Below are positions 18,814 to 29,000 of a DNA stretch of 64,000 nucleotides, in pieces. The stretch's first letter is position 1. Each line of letters begins with the position of its first letter. Source of the stretch: Deltaproteobacteria bacterium (GTDB taxonomy: Bacteria; Desulfobacterota; DSM-4660; Desulfatiglandales; Desulfatiglandaceae); NCBI GenBank assembly GCA_019310785.1, contig JAFDDR010000006.1:1-64000 (forward strand), in the 5' to 3' direction. The notes below the pieces were generated by a model that did no database searches, was not told where the DNA came from, and saw only the letters and a program-made list of their open reading frames with translations. The translations under genes and the position numbers were made by a program.

Positions 18814-20745
18814 ATGAAGCAAAATTGCACTACATTCACATTGGGAACAGTTCTCTTGTTCAGTTTGCTGGTCGTATTTTCTGTAGCAGGGTTTGTTGGG
18901 GCACAGCCTATTGAGCGTCTTACCATTAATTATATTGAAGCCTCTGCCGTTCCCGAGCAAGGTGCAAATGAGGTCCGTGCATATGTCACCGTTTCAGACG
19001 CCGATGATAATCCCATTCCCGGGCTGTCAGAGCCTAATTTTGTCGCACTTGAGGACGGCCGAAAGATTTCCATTGAAAATGCCTCTCAAACCACTGATCC
19101 CATGGCCATTGTATTAACCATAGATACCAGTGGCAGCATGCAGGCCCAGGACAAATCCGGTCAGACATCGATGGAAGCAGCCAAAATGGCGGCAATGGAC
19201 TTCATCTCTATGTTGTCGGAAGATGATCGGATCGCCATTTACAGTTTCAATAATGAATCAATTCTTAAATTTGATTTCTCGACCGACCACGCTGCTGCAG
19301 CGGATGTCGTCAATGGCCTGGCCGCAAAACCCAATGCGGCAACCCGCCTGTATGACACTACCCTTGAAGCTGTCAAAAAAACAGCAGAGATACCCAAAGG
19401 GAGAAGGGCAATTATCCTGCTAACGGATGGAAAGGATGAGAAGGCCGGTGGTAAATGCAGCTCATGCAGTTCCAATGACGTGATTGACGCCGCAACCACA
19501 AAGGCGATTCGCGTACCAATCTACACCATCGGTGTAGGCCCACAGGTTGATGCCCGTGAATTGGGCCGCATGGCCAGCCTTACCGGGGGCCGGAGCCTGT
19601 TGGCTTCCTCTTTGGACGAGTTGCCGGGATTTTACCAGACCATCGCAAATCAATTAAAGAACCAGTACCTGATCAAATACATGACCCGGACCCCGAGCGG
19701 AGAGCACAGTCTGGTGGTGAAGGCCCTGCACGAAGACACCAAGGCCCAGGATGAAAAGAGGTTCTGGTCCCCGCCGTTGCCGGTCATGCGTGCGCCGACC
19801 ATCAAAATTGTCGGGCCGAGGTCTGCCGATCAGGTACGTGGAACTGTCACGGTCAGGGTCAGTATCGATCCTGTAGATACAGTGGTTAAGGTCAGATATT
19901 ATGTGGATGCCGCCCTGAAGGAGGAACGCATAAAAGCCCCTTTTGATACGTTCAAGTGGAATACTGCCGGGCTCTCCGGTGGTCTCCACGTCCTGCGGAT
20001 AGAGGCTGTGGACGTGAACGGGAAGGTCGGGACTGCCGAGATAACCGCAAAAGTGAAGGCGCCCCCGGCTCTAAAGCCAGGACCGGTCCCTATTGCCGAA
20101 GAAACAAAAGGAATAAGGCCCATTATGATCTGGGGCGCTGCATTGATTTTGTTGTTGGCGCTGATTGCCTGTGGGGCCTTGTGGTGGTTTCGTCTGCGAC
20201 AGAAGGAAGGAATTAAGGCGTCTACTCCAACGGCAGCACAAGAGCATCCATTTGAGATGCCGGAAAGACTCGATGGAGACGAAACTCAATTCATGCCGGA
20301 CTTCGGGGTAACTGGAGAGGCCATGGTCAGAGGGGAAAATGGACCTACTCCTTTGGCCACGCTTAAGGTAGTCAAGAGCATGAACCTTGATCCCGGTAAA
20401 GTATTTGAGGTAAATATCGGCACAACAACGATCGGACGAACAAGCGCGAATGATATCTTTATCCCGGACAAACCCGTATCCAGAAAGCACGCGGAGATAA
20501 CCTTTGACGACGGTACTTTTTATATCCGTGATCTCGGCAGCAAGAACGGTACCCAGGTGGATGGCGAAGCTTTATCGTCAGAGCCGGAAGGTCTGAGCAA
20601 TGGCGCAAATATCCACTTGAGCTCCAAAACGATCCTTGAGTTTAATGTTGTTGTCATTGAAGAAGAGGTTGGTGAAGACGAAATAACAAAAATTTCCAAA
20701 GAAGAGATCGGGGAGGACGATGCAACCAGGGTGTATGATGATTAA
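18814..20745 (+). CDS. Exported VWA-domain, single-TM, cytoplasmic FHA-domain protein
   Basis: Signal peptide; MIDAS IDTSGSM; TM IMIWGAALILLLALIACGALWWF; FHA IGRTSANDIFIPDKPVSRKHAEITFDDGTFYIRDLGSKNGTQVDG. Confidence 0.9.
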   Translation: MKQNCTTFTLGTVLLFSLLVVFSVAGFVGAQPIERLTINYIEASAVPEQGANEVRAYVTVSDADDNPIPGLSEPNFVALEDGRKISIENASQTTDPMAIVLTIDTSGSMQAQDKSGQTSMEAAKMAAMDFISMLSEDDRIAIYSFNNESILKFDFSTDHAAAADVVNGLAAKPNAATRLYDTTLEAVKKTAEIPKGRRAIILLTDGKDEKAGGKCSSCSSNDVIDAATTKAIRVPIYTIGVGPQVDARELGRMASLTGGRSLLASSLDELPGFYQTIANQLKNQYLIKYMTRTPSGEHSLVVKALHEDTKAQDEKRFWSPPLPVMRAPTIKIVGPRSADQVRGTVTVRVSIDPVDTVVKVRYYVDAALKEERIKAPFDTFKWNTAGLSGGLHVLRIEAVDVNGKVGTAEITAKVKAPPALKPGPVPIAEETKGIRPIMIWGAALILLLALIACGALWWFRLRQKEGIKASTPTAAQEHPFEMPERLDGDETQFMPDFGVTGEAMVRGENGPTPLATLKVVKSMNLDPGKVFEVNIGTTTIGRTSANDIFIPDKPVSRKHAEITFDDGTFYIRDLGSKNGTQVDGEALSSEPEGLSNGANIHLSSKTILEFNVVVIEEEVGEDEITKISKEEIGEDDATRVYDD

Positions 20746-20752
20746 GCCGGTT

Positions 20753-21517
20753 TCAGCATGCCTCAGCCTGTTTTGTCACTTCACTAATCTGATCCCTGGA
20801 TCCCAATACAACGATAGTATCGGCGTGCTCGATCTGCGCACTGCCGGGAGGATTGTAGGTATAGAACGGGTCACCCCGTTTTCTGATGGCAATAATCAGG
20901 ATCCCGTATTTCTTTGGCAGGGATAGTTCCTTTAAAGAGAGCCCACAAAAAGGTGATTCCTTTGACATAACAATCTCAGCCATCTCCGACCTATTATTTT
21001 TGTGGCTCATCATTTCATCTAAAAATTCGGTTACATGTGGTCGGACCATTTCCGAGACAAGACGCAGTCCGCCGATAAGGTTGGGGGAAACCACCGAATT
21101 TGCGCCGCCCTTGAAAAGTTTTTTGCCAATATTTAACACATCCGCCGTGCGGGCAACTATCCTTACTCGTGGATTGAGTTGACGTGCTGCCATGGTTATA
21201 TACAGGTTATCCTTTTCGCTCGACAGAACCGGAAAAATTCCATATGCATCCCTTATAAACGCCTCTTCCAGGACATCATCATCCGTTGCATCCCCGACAA
21301 AGCATTTTATTTTAGGCCATTTGGTCCTTGTTCTTTCTATTGCTTCTTCAGAGCTGTCAATAACAAGATATTCACGATAACCCACACCCTCGACATCATT
21401 TTCTTTTTCAGAGGGCTTTTCCCGATAAGATTCGAGTAGTTCGATAATTTGCGTGGCCGTTGCCCCCAGGCCGCAGATTATAATGTGATCCTTTAGTTTT
21501 TTGGTCTTTTTGAGCAA
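20753..21517 (-). CDS. TrkA-N/TrkA-C (RCK) domain protein
   Basis: IIICGLGATATQIIELLE; VGDATDDDVLEEAFIRDAYGIFPVLSSEKDNLYITMAARQLNP; TTG start (MLKKTKK). Confidence 0.85.
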   Translation of the reverse strand: MLKKTKKLKDHIIICGLGATATQIIELLESYREKPSEKENDVEGVGYREYLVIDSSEEAIERTRTKWPKIKCFVGDATDDDVLEEAFIRDAYGIFPVLSSEKDNLYITMAARQLNPRVRIVARTADVLNIGKKLFKGGANSVVSPNLIGGLRLVSEMVRPHVTEFLDEMMSHKNNRSEMAEIVMSKESPFCGLSLKELSLPKKYGILIIAIRKRGDPFYTYNPPGSAQIEHADTIVVLGSRDQISEVTKQAEAC

Positions 21518-21564
21518 TTGCTAACCTCGTATAAAGTCGCTCTGCGCCTTTTTACCCCTCATTT

Positions 21565-22617
21565 TCACTGTGCGATTTTTCGCAGGGTGAAAACCTTGTC
21601 CATAGGCCCCATACCAATGAGAACATCGCCTGCTTCGATTTTTTGCCCTGCGTCCGGGTTCTGGATGAATTCGCCAATGCCTCCTTTTCTCACAGCCACA
21701 ATAAGAAGTCCGGTTTTTTCCGGTATTCGTGCCTCCCTTAGCGTTGTTCCTGAAAATACAGAGCCAGGCGAAATAGTTACTTCTTCAATACGCATGACGG
21801 CACGGTCATCTTTAAGCATACGGTCTAAGAACGTAGTCACCGACGGCCGGAACATTTCGGAGATCATTCTCCGGCTGCTGATGCGCTCGGGTGAGATCAC
21901 ACAGTCCGCGCCCGCACTTCTTATCTTGGGGGCCATCTTTTTGAAATGCTCCACCTTTGCCCCTATTCTGAACCGCTTAGCGTTCTCCTTTCTATATTGG
22001 CTCAGGGACATGACTACAAACAGGTTATCCTTTTCATCGGGAAGGGCCGCCATAATACCTGCCGCATGTTTAAGTCCGGCCTGTTCCATAATCTCATCCT
22101 GGGTGGAATCGCCCTGTATGTACAAGAGATCGCCAAATTCCGTCAGAACCTCCCTGATCCGTTCTTCCGATCTTTCAATGACCACAAAGGGCCGTACCGT
22201 TGCCTTCAGTTCCTGCATCATATAGACGCCGGCCCGGCCAGCTCCACAGATAATATAATGGTAGCGCAGGGTCGAGATGAGTTTTTGCATTCTTTTCCGG
22301 CGTCTCTCACTGATCATGTCACCGGAAACCACGTATTCGGTTATGACACCCATAACATAGAGGAGGGAGCCTATACCAAACAGAATAAGCAGAATAGCAA
22401 ATAATTCAACAAGATAGAGGTTACCCCCTTCAGATATATTATTGTGGGGGGTTAGATCGCCGTACCCGACGGTTGTCAAGGTAATGACAGTAAGGTAAAG
22501 GGAGTCAATAAAAGAGAGATGATCAAGGAGGATGTAAAATCCGACAGTACCGATTGAAAAAATAAGAACAATAAGGATGAGTGCTTTGCCTATTCTTCTG
22601 CGTATCAGAATATCCAT
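21565..22617 (-). CDS. Two-TM potassium channel with RCK/TrkA domain
   Basis: Filter TVITLTTVGYGDLTP; IICGAGRAGVYMMQELK; C-terminal TrkA-C-like. Confidence 0.9.
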   Translation of the reverse strand: MDILIRRRIGKALILIVLIFSIGTVGFYILLDHLSFIDSLYLTVITLTTVGYGDLTPHNNISEGGNLYLVELFAILLILFGIGSLLYVMGVITEYVVSGDMISERRRKRMQKLISTLRYHYIICGAGRAGVYMMQELKATVRPFVVIERSEERIREVLTEFGDLLYIQGDSTQDEIMEQAGLKHAAGIMAALPDEKDNLFVVMSLSQYRKENAKRFRIGAKVEHFKKMAPKIRSAGADCVISPERISSRRMISEMFRPSVTTFLDRMLKDDRAVMRIEEVTISPGSVFSGTTLREARIPEKTGLLIVAVRKGGIGEFIQNPDAGQKIEAGDVLIGMGPMDKVFTLRKIAQ

Positions 22618-22886
22618 TCCAGTGCTGTCCGGGATAAAATTATTCTTATTTGATGAGGTGTGCGCTCAAGGTCATTAACCCTTGAACCTGCATTATTTTT
22701 AGTGATTATAGTACGATAAGGATACAAAAACATCAACAGTTTTCTCTATATGCCCTAAATCGATATTTTTTATTGCAATTTTTTCTCCAGGTCTTATTTT
22801 ATAAAATGGTGTTGCAGTTTTTTGAAGAAAGTCGTAACCTTTTGTTAAACGGTGTTTCTTTAGTATTTACGGAATGGAGAATCAAA

Positions 22887-23105
22887 ATGCCCATTTATGA
22901 GTTAAAGTGCAAAAAATGCGGGAATGTTTTTGAGTTCCTGTGTTTTCACAGTAGTGATGAAGCTACCGCCACATGCCCATCATGCGGAGGAAGCAAAACC
23001 GAAAAGCTCTTATCCACTTTTTCATCTGCCTCGTCCGGTTCGAGCAAAGGATTCGGGAGCGGCCTGGCTTCAGCGTCCTGCTCGCCATCAGGAGGGTTTT
23101 CCTGA
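22887..23105 (+). CDS. FmdB-type zinc-ribbon protein
   Basis: MPIYELKCKKCGNVFEFLCFHSSDEATATCPSCGGSKTEKLLS; start refined inside ORF 22773-23105. Confidence 0.88.
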   Translation: MPIYELKCKKCGNVFEFLCFHSSDEATATCPSCGGSKTEKLLSTFSSASSGSSKGFGSGLASASCSPSGGFS

Positions 23106-23231
23106 GCCGGTTAAACTTGCAGCCGTGCGCTGCACCGTGTATTTTTTCACAAAAAAAGGGAATTTAAGTGGGAACAATAGAGTTCTAAATTAATGATAAA
23201 AGAAGAAAAAAGAAAGGAAAAGGAGGGGTCC

Positions 23232-23318
23232 ATGAGCATATGGGTTTTTGTTGTGATTATTGCAGTCTGGTTCCTTTTGCAGACATACATACTGCCTAAA
23301 TTTGGAATTTCCACATGA
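23232..23318 (+). CDS. 28-aa predicted single-TM small protein
   Basis: ATG..TGA encoding MSIWVFVVIIAVWFLLQTYILPKFGIST, preceded by a strong SD (AAAGGAGGGGTCC). Below the ORF-track size cutoff. Confidence 0.6.
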   Translation: MSIWVFVVIIAVWFLLQTYILPKFGIST

Positions 23319-23485
23319 CTGAGAAACAATTGCCAGTTAGGCAATGCAAATGAACATATAAAAGAGCCTTATAACAAATCCGATATTTCAATACGTTAGC
23401 TATATTATATTAGATATAACTTTAAGATTCTGCCAACCCCGTCACCCGCAATTCGATTGCTCGGTAATTTCCTTGTTTCGTATTT

Positions 23486-25138
23486 TCATCCCTCTGCCCT
23501 TCGCTCCTCTTCGCTCCGGATTTCCCGCCTCAGGAGTTTCCCTACTTTGGACTTGGGTAGCATGTCCCTGAATTCTATATACTGGGGGATTTTATAAGCG
23601 ACAAGTTTTTCCCTGCACCACTTGATCAGATCATAGCCCGTAATACCCTTTACATCCTCCTTAAGGACCACAAATGCCTTGATTCGCTCCCCCACCCTGG
23701 GATCGGGAATGCCCACCACGCAACTACCAATAACGGCAGGATGCTCTTGAAGGACAGACTCTATCTCGGATGACGATATCCTGTATCCTTTATGTTTGAT
23801 TGTATCTACTGTGCGGTCAACAAAATAAAGGTGCCCTGCCTCATCCATGGATATGATATCTGCTGTTCGATAATATCGAAGTCCGTCCATCTCCACAAAG
23901 GCGGCCTCGGTCTCTTCAGGCTTGTTCCAGTACTCCCTGACCATTCGTTCCGAGTGGACAAGAAGTTCACCGGGCATATTCAGGGGAAGTGGTTCAAGGG
24001 TTTCGGAATCAACAATCTTGATCTTTTTGCTCGGAACGGTCTTCCCTATGCTTTTCAGGGGGTTATCTTCATCTATCGGACACATTGAAACACCGCCGCA
24101 TGTCTCGGTGGCCCCATAACCCTGGTAGATGGGTTTATTGAATTTTTTTCGCCACCGCTGGTTGATCTCCACGGGCAGGACATCCCCGCCATTAAAACAG
24201 TATTCGAGCGAACTCAAATCATAAAGGTCGATCCGGTCGTGTTCGAGGATCATCCTGTAGAGCGTGGGAACCCCTATGAGGGTTTTAGCCTTATAGCGCT
24301 GGACAGAATCAAAAATGGCGTCCAGGTTAACCTTTGGCATAAGAATAATGCTCCCTCCCACTAAGAGGACACTCAAGGCAGTGGTCTGGCCCAGAATGTG
24401 AAAGAGTGGTGAAGAGCCGATCACAACATTATCAGAGGGGGGGAAAAGAGGTTCACATATGGTGATCTGCTCTAATGCCGATTCTAAGTAAAGGCCGTGG
24501 GAAATGGGAACGCCTTTTGGAAATTTTGTTGTACCTCCGGTATAAAGGATTTCCGCTGTATCGGTTTCTTCCTTTTTTAATATGGGGAGGTGAGAATTGT
24601 GATTGCCGGAATTTAACATTTTTTTGAATGAAAGGGTGTTGTCCTCCTTCGCAACCTTACCCTTTGGTACCCTGTCAAAGGCCCAGCCAAAAAGGCGTTT
24701 CCACCACGGCAGTATATCGGTAAGCCTCGTGACAATGGCCTTTTTGAAACCTGTTTCGGGAAATACCTGTTTTACATATCCATAGTTCGTATCAGAACAG
24801 ACGATATATTTAGCCTCGCTGTCGTTTGCAATATACTGTAGATCATGTGCCGTGTAGATTGGCGTTATGGGAACAGCAACGGCACCCGCTCTCTGAATAC
24901 CTAACCAGGCGATTACCCACTGAACACTGTTGGGGACATATATGACAATCCTGTCCCCACACTCAACCCCCTGGGCACTTAAAGAGAAGGCGAAGCGTTC
25001 TGCAAGTTTTACGACCCTGTTGTAACTGAAGCGGGTGCCCAAATAGATAATTGCGGTTTTGCTGCCATGTTTTTCTGCGGCAGAATCAAAGGCATTGTAG
25101 ATGTTATCTAAAGCGTCTTTATCGGTCATATCTTCCAT
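23486..25138 (-). CDS. AMP-dependent acyl-CoA synthetase/ligase
   Basis: 550 aa; ILYTGGTTKFPKGVPISHG, YQGYGATETCGG, YRTADIISMDEAGHLYFVDRTVDTIKHKGYRISSSEIE, PKSKVGKLLRREIR. Confidence 0.9.
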   Translation of the reverse strand: MEDMTDKDALDNIYNAFDSAAEKHGSKTAIIYLGTRFSYNRVVKLAERFAFSLSAQGVECGDRIVIYVPNSVQWVIAWLGIQRAGAVAVPITPIYTAHDLQYIANDSEAKYIVCSDTNYGYVKQVFPETGFKKAIVTRLTDILPWWKRLFGWAFDRVPKGKVAKEDNTLSFKKMLNSGNHNSHLPILKKEETDTAEILYTGGTTKFPKGVPISHGLYLESALEQITICEPLFPPSDNVVIGSSPLFHILGQTTALSVLLVGGSIILMPKVNLDAIFDSVQRYKAKTLIGVPTLYRMILEHDRIDLYDLSSLEYCFNGGDVLPVEINQRWRKKFNKPIYQGYGATETCGGVSMCPIDEDNPLKSIGKTVPSKKIKIVDSETLEPLPLNMPGELLVHSERMVREYWNKPEETEAAFVEMDGLRYYRTADIISMDEAGHLYFVDRTVDTIKHKGYRISSSEIESVLQEHPAVIGSCVVGIPDPRVGERIKAFVVLKEDVKGITGYDLIKWCREKLVAYKIPQYIEFRDMLPKSKVGKLLRREIRSEEERRAEG

Positions 25139-25295
25139 GGATTATTAAAAGAGAGTTTGTTGTAATATGGTACATTATCTTTAGTGATTTTCTGATGGTG
25201 TTGCTGAAAGAAACTTGAAGCTGGAAACTCAGTAACCCAATAAAAGGTGAAAATCCCTTCGAGTTTCAAGTATCGAGTTTCAAGTTTCACTTACA

Positions 25296-26048
25296 TTAAA
25301 CCCCAAAATAGGCCGCCTTTACCTCCGGGTTATCCATCAGTTCGGAGCCGGTGCCTGCTAATGTCAACATCCCGTTTTCAATAATATATCCGTAATCTAT
25401 CATAGGTAATACGGGCCTGGCGAATTGCTCGCTCAAAAGGACCGTAATACCTGAATCATTCCTGAGACCCTTTATGGCTTCAACCAACAAAGTCTGCATC
25501 ATTGGACTGAGGCCCAAGAGGGGTTCATCTAACAAAAGCAGTTTTGGCATTACAACCAGGGCCATGCCGACAGACAGCATTTGCTGTTCGCCACCGCTGA
25601 GGAAACCCGCCTTTCTGGATTTCAAATTAACCAGGGCCGGGAAGAGTTCAAAGACAGACTCAATCATCTCCTTCACCTGAGCGTTCTTCCTCAAGTAGCC
25701 GGCCATTTTCAGGTTTTCAAAAACAGTGCTTTCCGGGAAAATCGGATGCCGCTCCCGGCACAGTACGATACCTTTTTTTACTCTCTCGTGTGGCTGGGTA
25801 TCAATGATATTTTCCCCTTTGAAGATAATATCGCCATATACGGTAATCCGTTCTCCCCCTCTCCTCTTTTCCTTGATACGCATGTCGATAATGAGACCGG
25901 AAAGTGTGTTCATGAGTGTGGTTTTACCGGCGCTGTTGGATCCTATGATACCTACAATCCGACCTTCCTGAACATCCATACTGAAATCGTTCAGGGCTAA
26001 GGCGTTTTCAAAAAAGACCATTAGATTTTTAACCGAAAGCATAATCAT
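25296..26048 (-). CDS. livF: Liv-type ABC ATP-binding protein LivF (second operon)
   Basis: Walker A GSNSAGKTT; LSGGEQQML; LLLLDEPLLGLSP. Confidence 0.92.
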   Translation of the reverse strand: MIMLSVKNLMVFFENALALNDFSMDVQEGRIVGIIGSNSAGKTTLMNTLSGLIIDMRIKEKRRGGERITVYGDIIFKGENIIDTQPHERVKKGIVLCRERHPIFPESTVFENLKMAGYLRKNAQVKEMIESVFELFPALVNLKSRKAGFLSGGEQQMLSVGMALVVMPKLLLLDEPLLGLSPMMQTLLVEAIKGLRNDSGITVLLSEQFARPVLPMIDYGYIIENGMLTLAGTGSELMDNPEVKAAYFGV

Positions 26049-26050
26049 CC

Positions 26051-26809
26051 TTATTCTGTTTCGCTCCCTAAGTATGCCTTTTTGACCTGCTCACTTTCCA
26101 TAACCTCAGTTCCTGCTCCTTCTGCTATCTTCTGGCCGTAATTCAGGACCATGATCCGGTCGGCAATACGAAACAGTTCCTTGAGGCGGTGTTCGATCAT
26201 TATAATGGTCTTTCCCTGGAACCTGAGTTTTTCAATAATGGGCACAATACTTGCGACTTCTGCCAGGCTAAGGCCTGAAAAAAGTTCATCTAAAATGACG
26301 AGTTCGGGACGCAGGGCCATGCTTTTGGCCAATTCAAGCCTTTTAAGATAACCCTGAGGAAGGGCATCGGCTTTTTTATAGGCGACATGTGAATCTCGCT
26401 CAAACCCCACCTCTTCCAACAGGTCGAGGGCCACTGCATCCCGGTCTCCATATTTTCCACCCGCTAATTTTTTTACCCTCGGGGAATAAAGCGGAATAAT
26501 CATATTCTTGAAGGCAGGGAGTTGGTAAAAAGGCCTGACCATCTGAAATGTCCGTGCAATACCGAGGCTTACTATCTTATAAGGCGCTAATCCCGTAATT
26601 TTTTTACCCTTGAATTCTATTCTTCCCGAATTAGGCTTTACAAACCCGGTAATAAGGTTAACCAGGGTGGTTTTCCCTGAACCATTGGGTCCGATAATAC
26701 CTAAGAGTTCGCCTTCTTTAAGCTCAAAGCTGACATTTGAGACGGCCATAACACCGCCAAATGATTTGGTCAGATTCGAAACCTTGAGTAATGAGGATGA
26801 CTGATTCAT
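26051..26809 (-). CDS. livG: Liv-type ABC ATP-binding protein LivG (second operon)
   Basis: GPNGSGKTT; LPQGYLKRLELAKSMALRPELVILDELFSGLS. Confidence 0.92.
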   Translation of the reverse strand: MNQSSSLLKVSNLTKSFGGVMAVSNVSFELKEGELLGIIGPNGSGKTTLVNLITGFVKPNSGRIEFKGKKITGLAPYKIVSLGIARTFQMVRPFYQLPAFKNMIIPLYSPRVKKLAGGKYGDRDAVALDLLEEVGFERDSHVAYKKADALPQGYLKRLELAKSMALRPELVILDELFSGLSLAEVASIVPIIEKLRFQGKTIIMIEHRLKELFRIADRIMVLNYGQKIAEGAGTEVMESEQVKKAYLGSETE

Positions 26810-27807
26810 TCTACCTCAACCCATCTTTCAAATTGATGATACTTTCTCTGGATATAGTGGAAAATACCTTCAGGCAGCATAACCACAAAAATAACCAGAA
26901 AAAGCCCGTAGAACACGATTCTGAGTGCGCCTAAGGCCCGAAGGAGTTCTGATAAAGGGACCAGGATGAAAGCACCTAACAATGGTCCTGCAAAGGTTCC
27001 CGTGCCGCCCACTACTGCTGCCGCTATGGGCATAATGGCATAGTCAAGGGCAAATCCGGGCATGCCGGCAAACATATCCACGTGGGTCCCGAATGCCCCT
27101 GCAAAAGAACCGACAGCGGCCGCTAAGAAAAGGACCTGAGTCTTATACCAGTATATATTGATCCCCGCGTTCATCACTGAGCGGTCATTGTCATTAATAC
27201 CTTTGATGATCAACCCATAGTCTGAATCCATAATTCTTCGAAAACCGAACAACGAGGCCAGGACCGCCAGTTGGATCACATAAAGGGCGGTCAATTGGTT
27301 TGGAAAAGGGGTAAGGCCGGTAAGGCCCTCTGTACCCCCCAATATACGAGTCGCCTCCACAAGTCTTGAAAACATAAGGGGAAGGACCAGGGTCACCATG
27401 GCAAAATAGATTCCCCTCAGCCTCAGCACCGGAAGAAGCGCAACCGTACCCAGGATGCCTCCCCCGATCGTGGCAACCGGTATGGTAAACAGGGGAGACC
27501 AGCCCCAATAATAGTTCAGCACACCTGCAACATATGACCCGATTCCAAAAAACAGGGATTGCCCCAATGAGACAAGTCCTGCTGATATGAGCATGTCCCA
27601 GCTAATGGCTAAGAGGGCATAGATGGCCGTAGAAATAATGATTTCCTGCCAGTAGGGGCTGAACAGGGGAGTAACGCATAACAGGAACAGCACAGGGACT
27701 GCCCTTGGCGCCAGGAGATAAAGCATTTCACGGTAGGAAGACAGGGCAAAAATATCTTTTGAGCGGGCGTTAATTCCCCTGTCAATTCTTTCTTTGCGCT
27801 TTTTCAT
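26806..27807 (-). CDS. livM: Liv-type ABC permease LivM (second operon)
   Basis: LVSLGQSLFFGIGSYVAGVL; VVGGTGTFAGPLLGAF. Confidence 0.9.
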   Translation of the reverse strand: MKKRKERIDRGINARSKDIFALSSYREMLYLLAPRAVPVLFLLCVTPLFSPYWQEIIISTAIYALLAISWDMLISAGLVSLGQSLFFGIGSYVAGVLNYYWGWSPLFTIPVATIGGGILGTVALLPVLRLRGIYFAMVTLVLPLMFSRLVEATRILGGTEGLTGLTPFPNQLTALYVIQLAVLASLFGFRRIMDSDYGLIIKGINDNDRSVMNAGINIYWYKTQVLFLAAAVGSFAGAFGTHVDMFAGMPGFALDYAIMPIAAAVVGGTGTFAGPLLGAFILVPLSELLRALGALRIVFYGLFLVIFVVMLPEGIFHYIQRKYHQFERWVEVE

Positions 27808-27853
27808 AATCCTAACAATCTGCGGTCATCTGCGTCCAATAAATGAAAACTCC

Positions 27854-28726
27854 TTAAATTCTTTCTTCAAGTTCCTTTTGATGACTGAACAGCCCCGAGG
27901 GCTTGATGACCAGCACTATGGCAATGGCAATGAGACTTACCAGCATCATCCAGTGCGGTTCAAGATAATTAGCCGTAAAGGTCTGTGCAAAACCAATCAA
28001 GACACTGGCAACCAGGATCCCCACCGTACTGCCAAGGCCTCCCACGATGCAGACTGCTAAGGCATTTATTAATACCTCGTAACCCCCTTCTACGGCAATC
28101 GTACCCAATGGCAGTATCACAATGGCTGCTACCGCGGCAAGCCCGGCCCCAAAGGCCATGCTCAAGGCTCCGATTCGATCGGAGTCAATGCCAAAGGTGA
28201 GCGCCGTCCTTTCGTCCTGGGCAATTGAGCGAAAGGCCAATCCGGTTTTTGTGTGATGGGTAAACAGATAAAGAAACAGGGTTAACCCCACTGCAATCAG
28301 GGCGATGAATATCCGCTGAAGGTCCACATATACATCTCCAATGGCAATGCTGCCGTCATAAAAAACAGGGAGTGTATACCGAAAACCAACAAAATCGAAA
28401 TATCTGAACAGCTCCATAATAGCTAATCCGAGTCCGAAAGTTGCCATGACTTCGGATATGGCAAGTCCTTTTATCCTCAAAATGATCAGGTAATAGGTCA
28501 GCAGACCGAGAACCGCGGACAAAAGAATAGAGATAAGTACACAAAGCACATAAGGAAGGCCGAGGCTGTTCAGAAAGATCCATGTCATGAAACCTGAAAA
28601 GACATAGACGGACCCATAGGCAAAATTGGCCACCCCGCTTATACCAAATGTCAGGTTAAAGCCTAAGGCAACAAGGGCCAGGATAGAACTGTTTATAAAG
28701 CCGTAAATGAGTGTTCCAAGAAGCAT
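27854..28726 (-). CDS. livH: Liv-type ABC permease LivH (second operon)
   Basis: GFINSSILALVALGFNLTFGISGVANFAYGSVYVF; AVCIVGGLGSTVGILVASVLIG. Confidence 0.9.
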   Translation of the reverse strand: MLLGTLIYGFINSSILALVALGFNLTFGISGVANFAYGSVYVFSGFMTWIFLNSLGLPYVLCVLISILLSAVLGLLTYYLIILRIKGLAISEVMATFGLGLAIMELFRYFDFVGFRYTLPVFYDGSIAIGDVYVDLQRIFIALIAVGLTLFLYLFTHHTKTGLAFRSIAQDERTALTFGIDSDRIGALSMAFGAGLAAVAAIVILPLGTIAVEGGYEVLINALAVCIVGGLGSTVGILVASVLIGFAQTFTANYLEPHWMMLVSLIAIAIVLVIKPSGLFSHQKELEERI

Positions 28727-29000
28727 GGAAAATGCCTGTACACTTGTTATTAATGGATTGGTTTTCCGGATGCCCGTCTAAGCGGGCATCCACGTATTCT
28801 ACTCGAATTAATTGAAAATTTCCTGTTACACCTTAGATCCTTTGTTATACTTTAGCTCTTTGCAAGGGTGAGGCATTTTTCAAGGCAATATCTAAACCTG
28901 GCGTATGAATGTGGCCGATTTTCAGGTTTCTGCGAAAATATGTCCCAAATACCAGGCCAATATTACTCAATTTATCAAACAGCTAAAATATTGTGATCCT

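Noticed and set aside
21518-22404. Plus-strand ORFs 21518-22225 and 21946-22404
   Set aside because: Antisense to a well-supported K+ channel/RCK gene; composition is low-information.
28774-28800. GGATGCCCGTCTAAGCGGGCATCC hairpin upstream of the second livH, as a possible terminator or riboswitch
   Set aside because: A lone 9-10 bp hairpin with no T tract and no conserved motif that I recognise.
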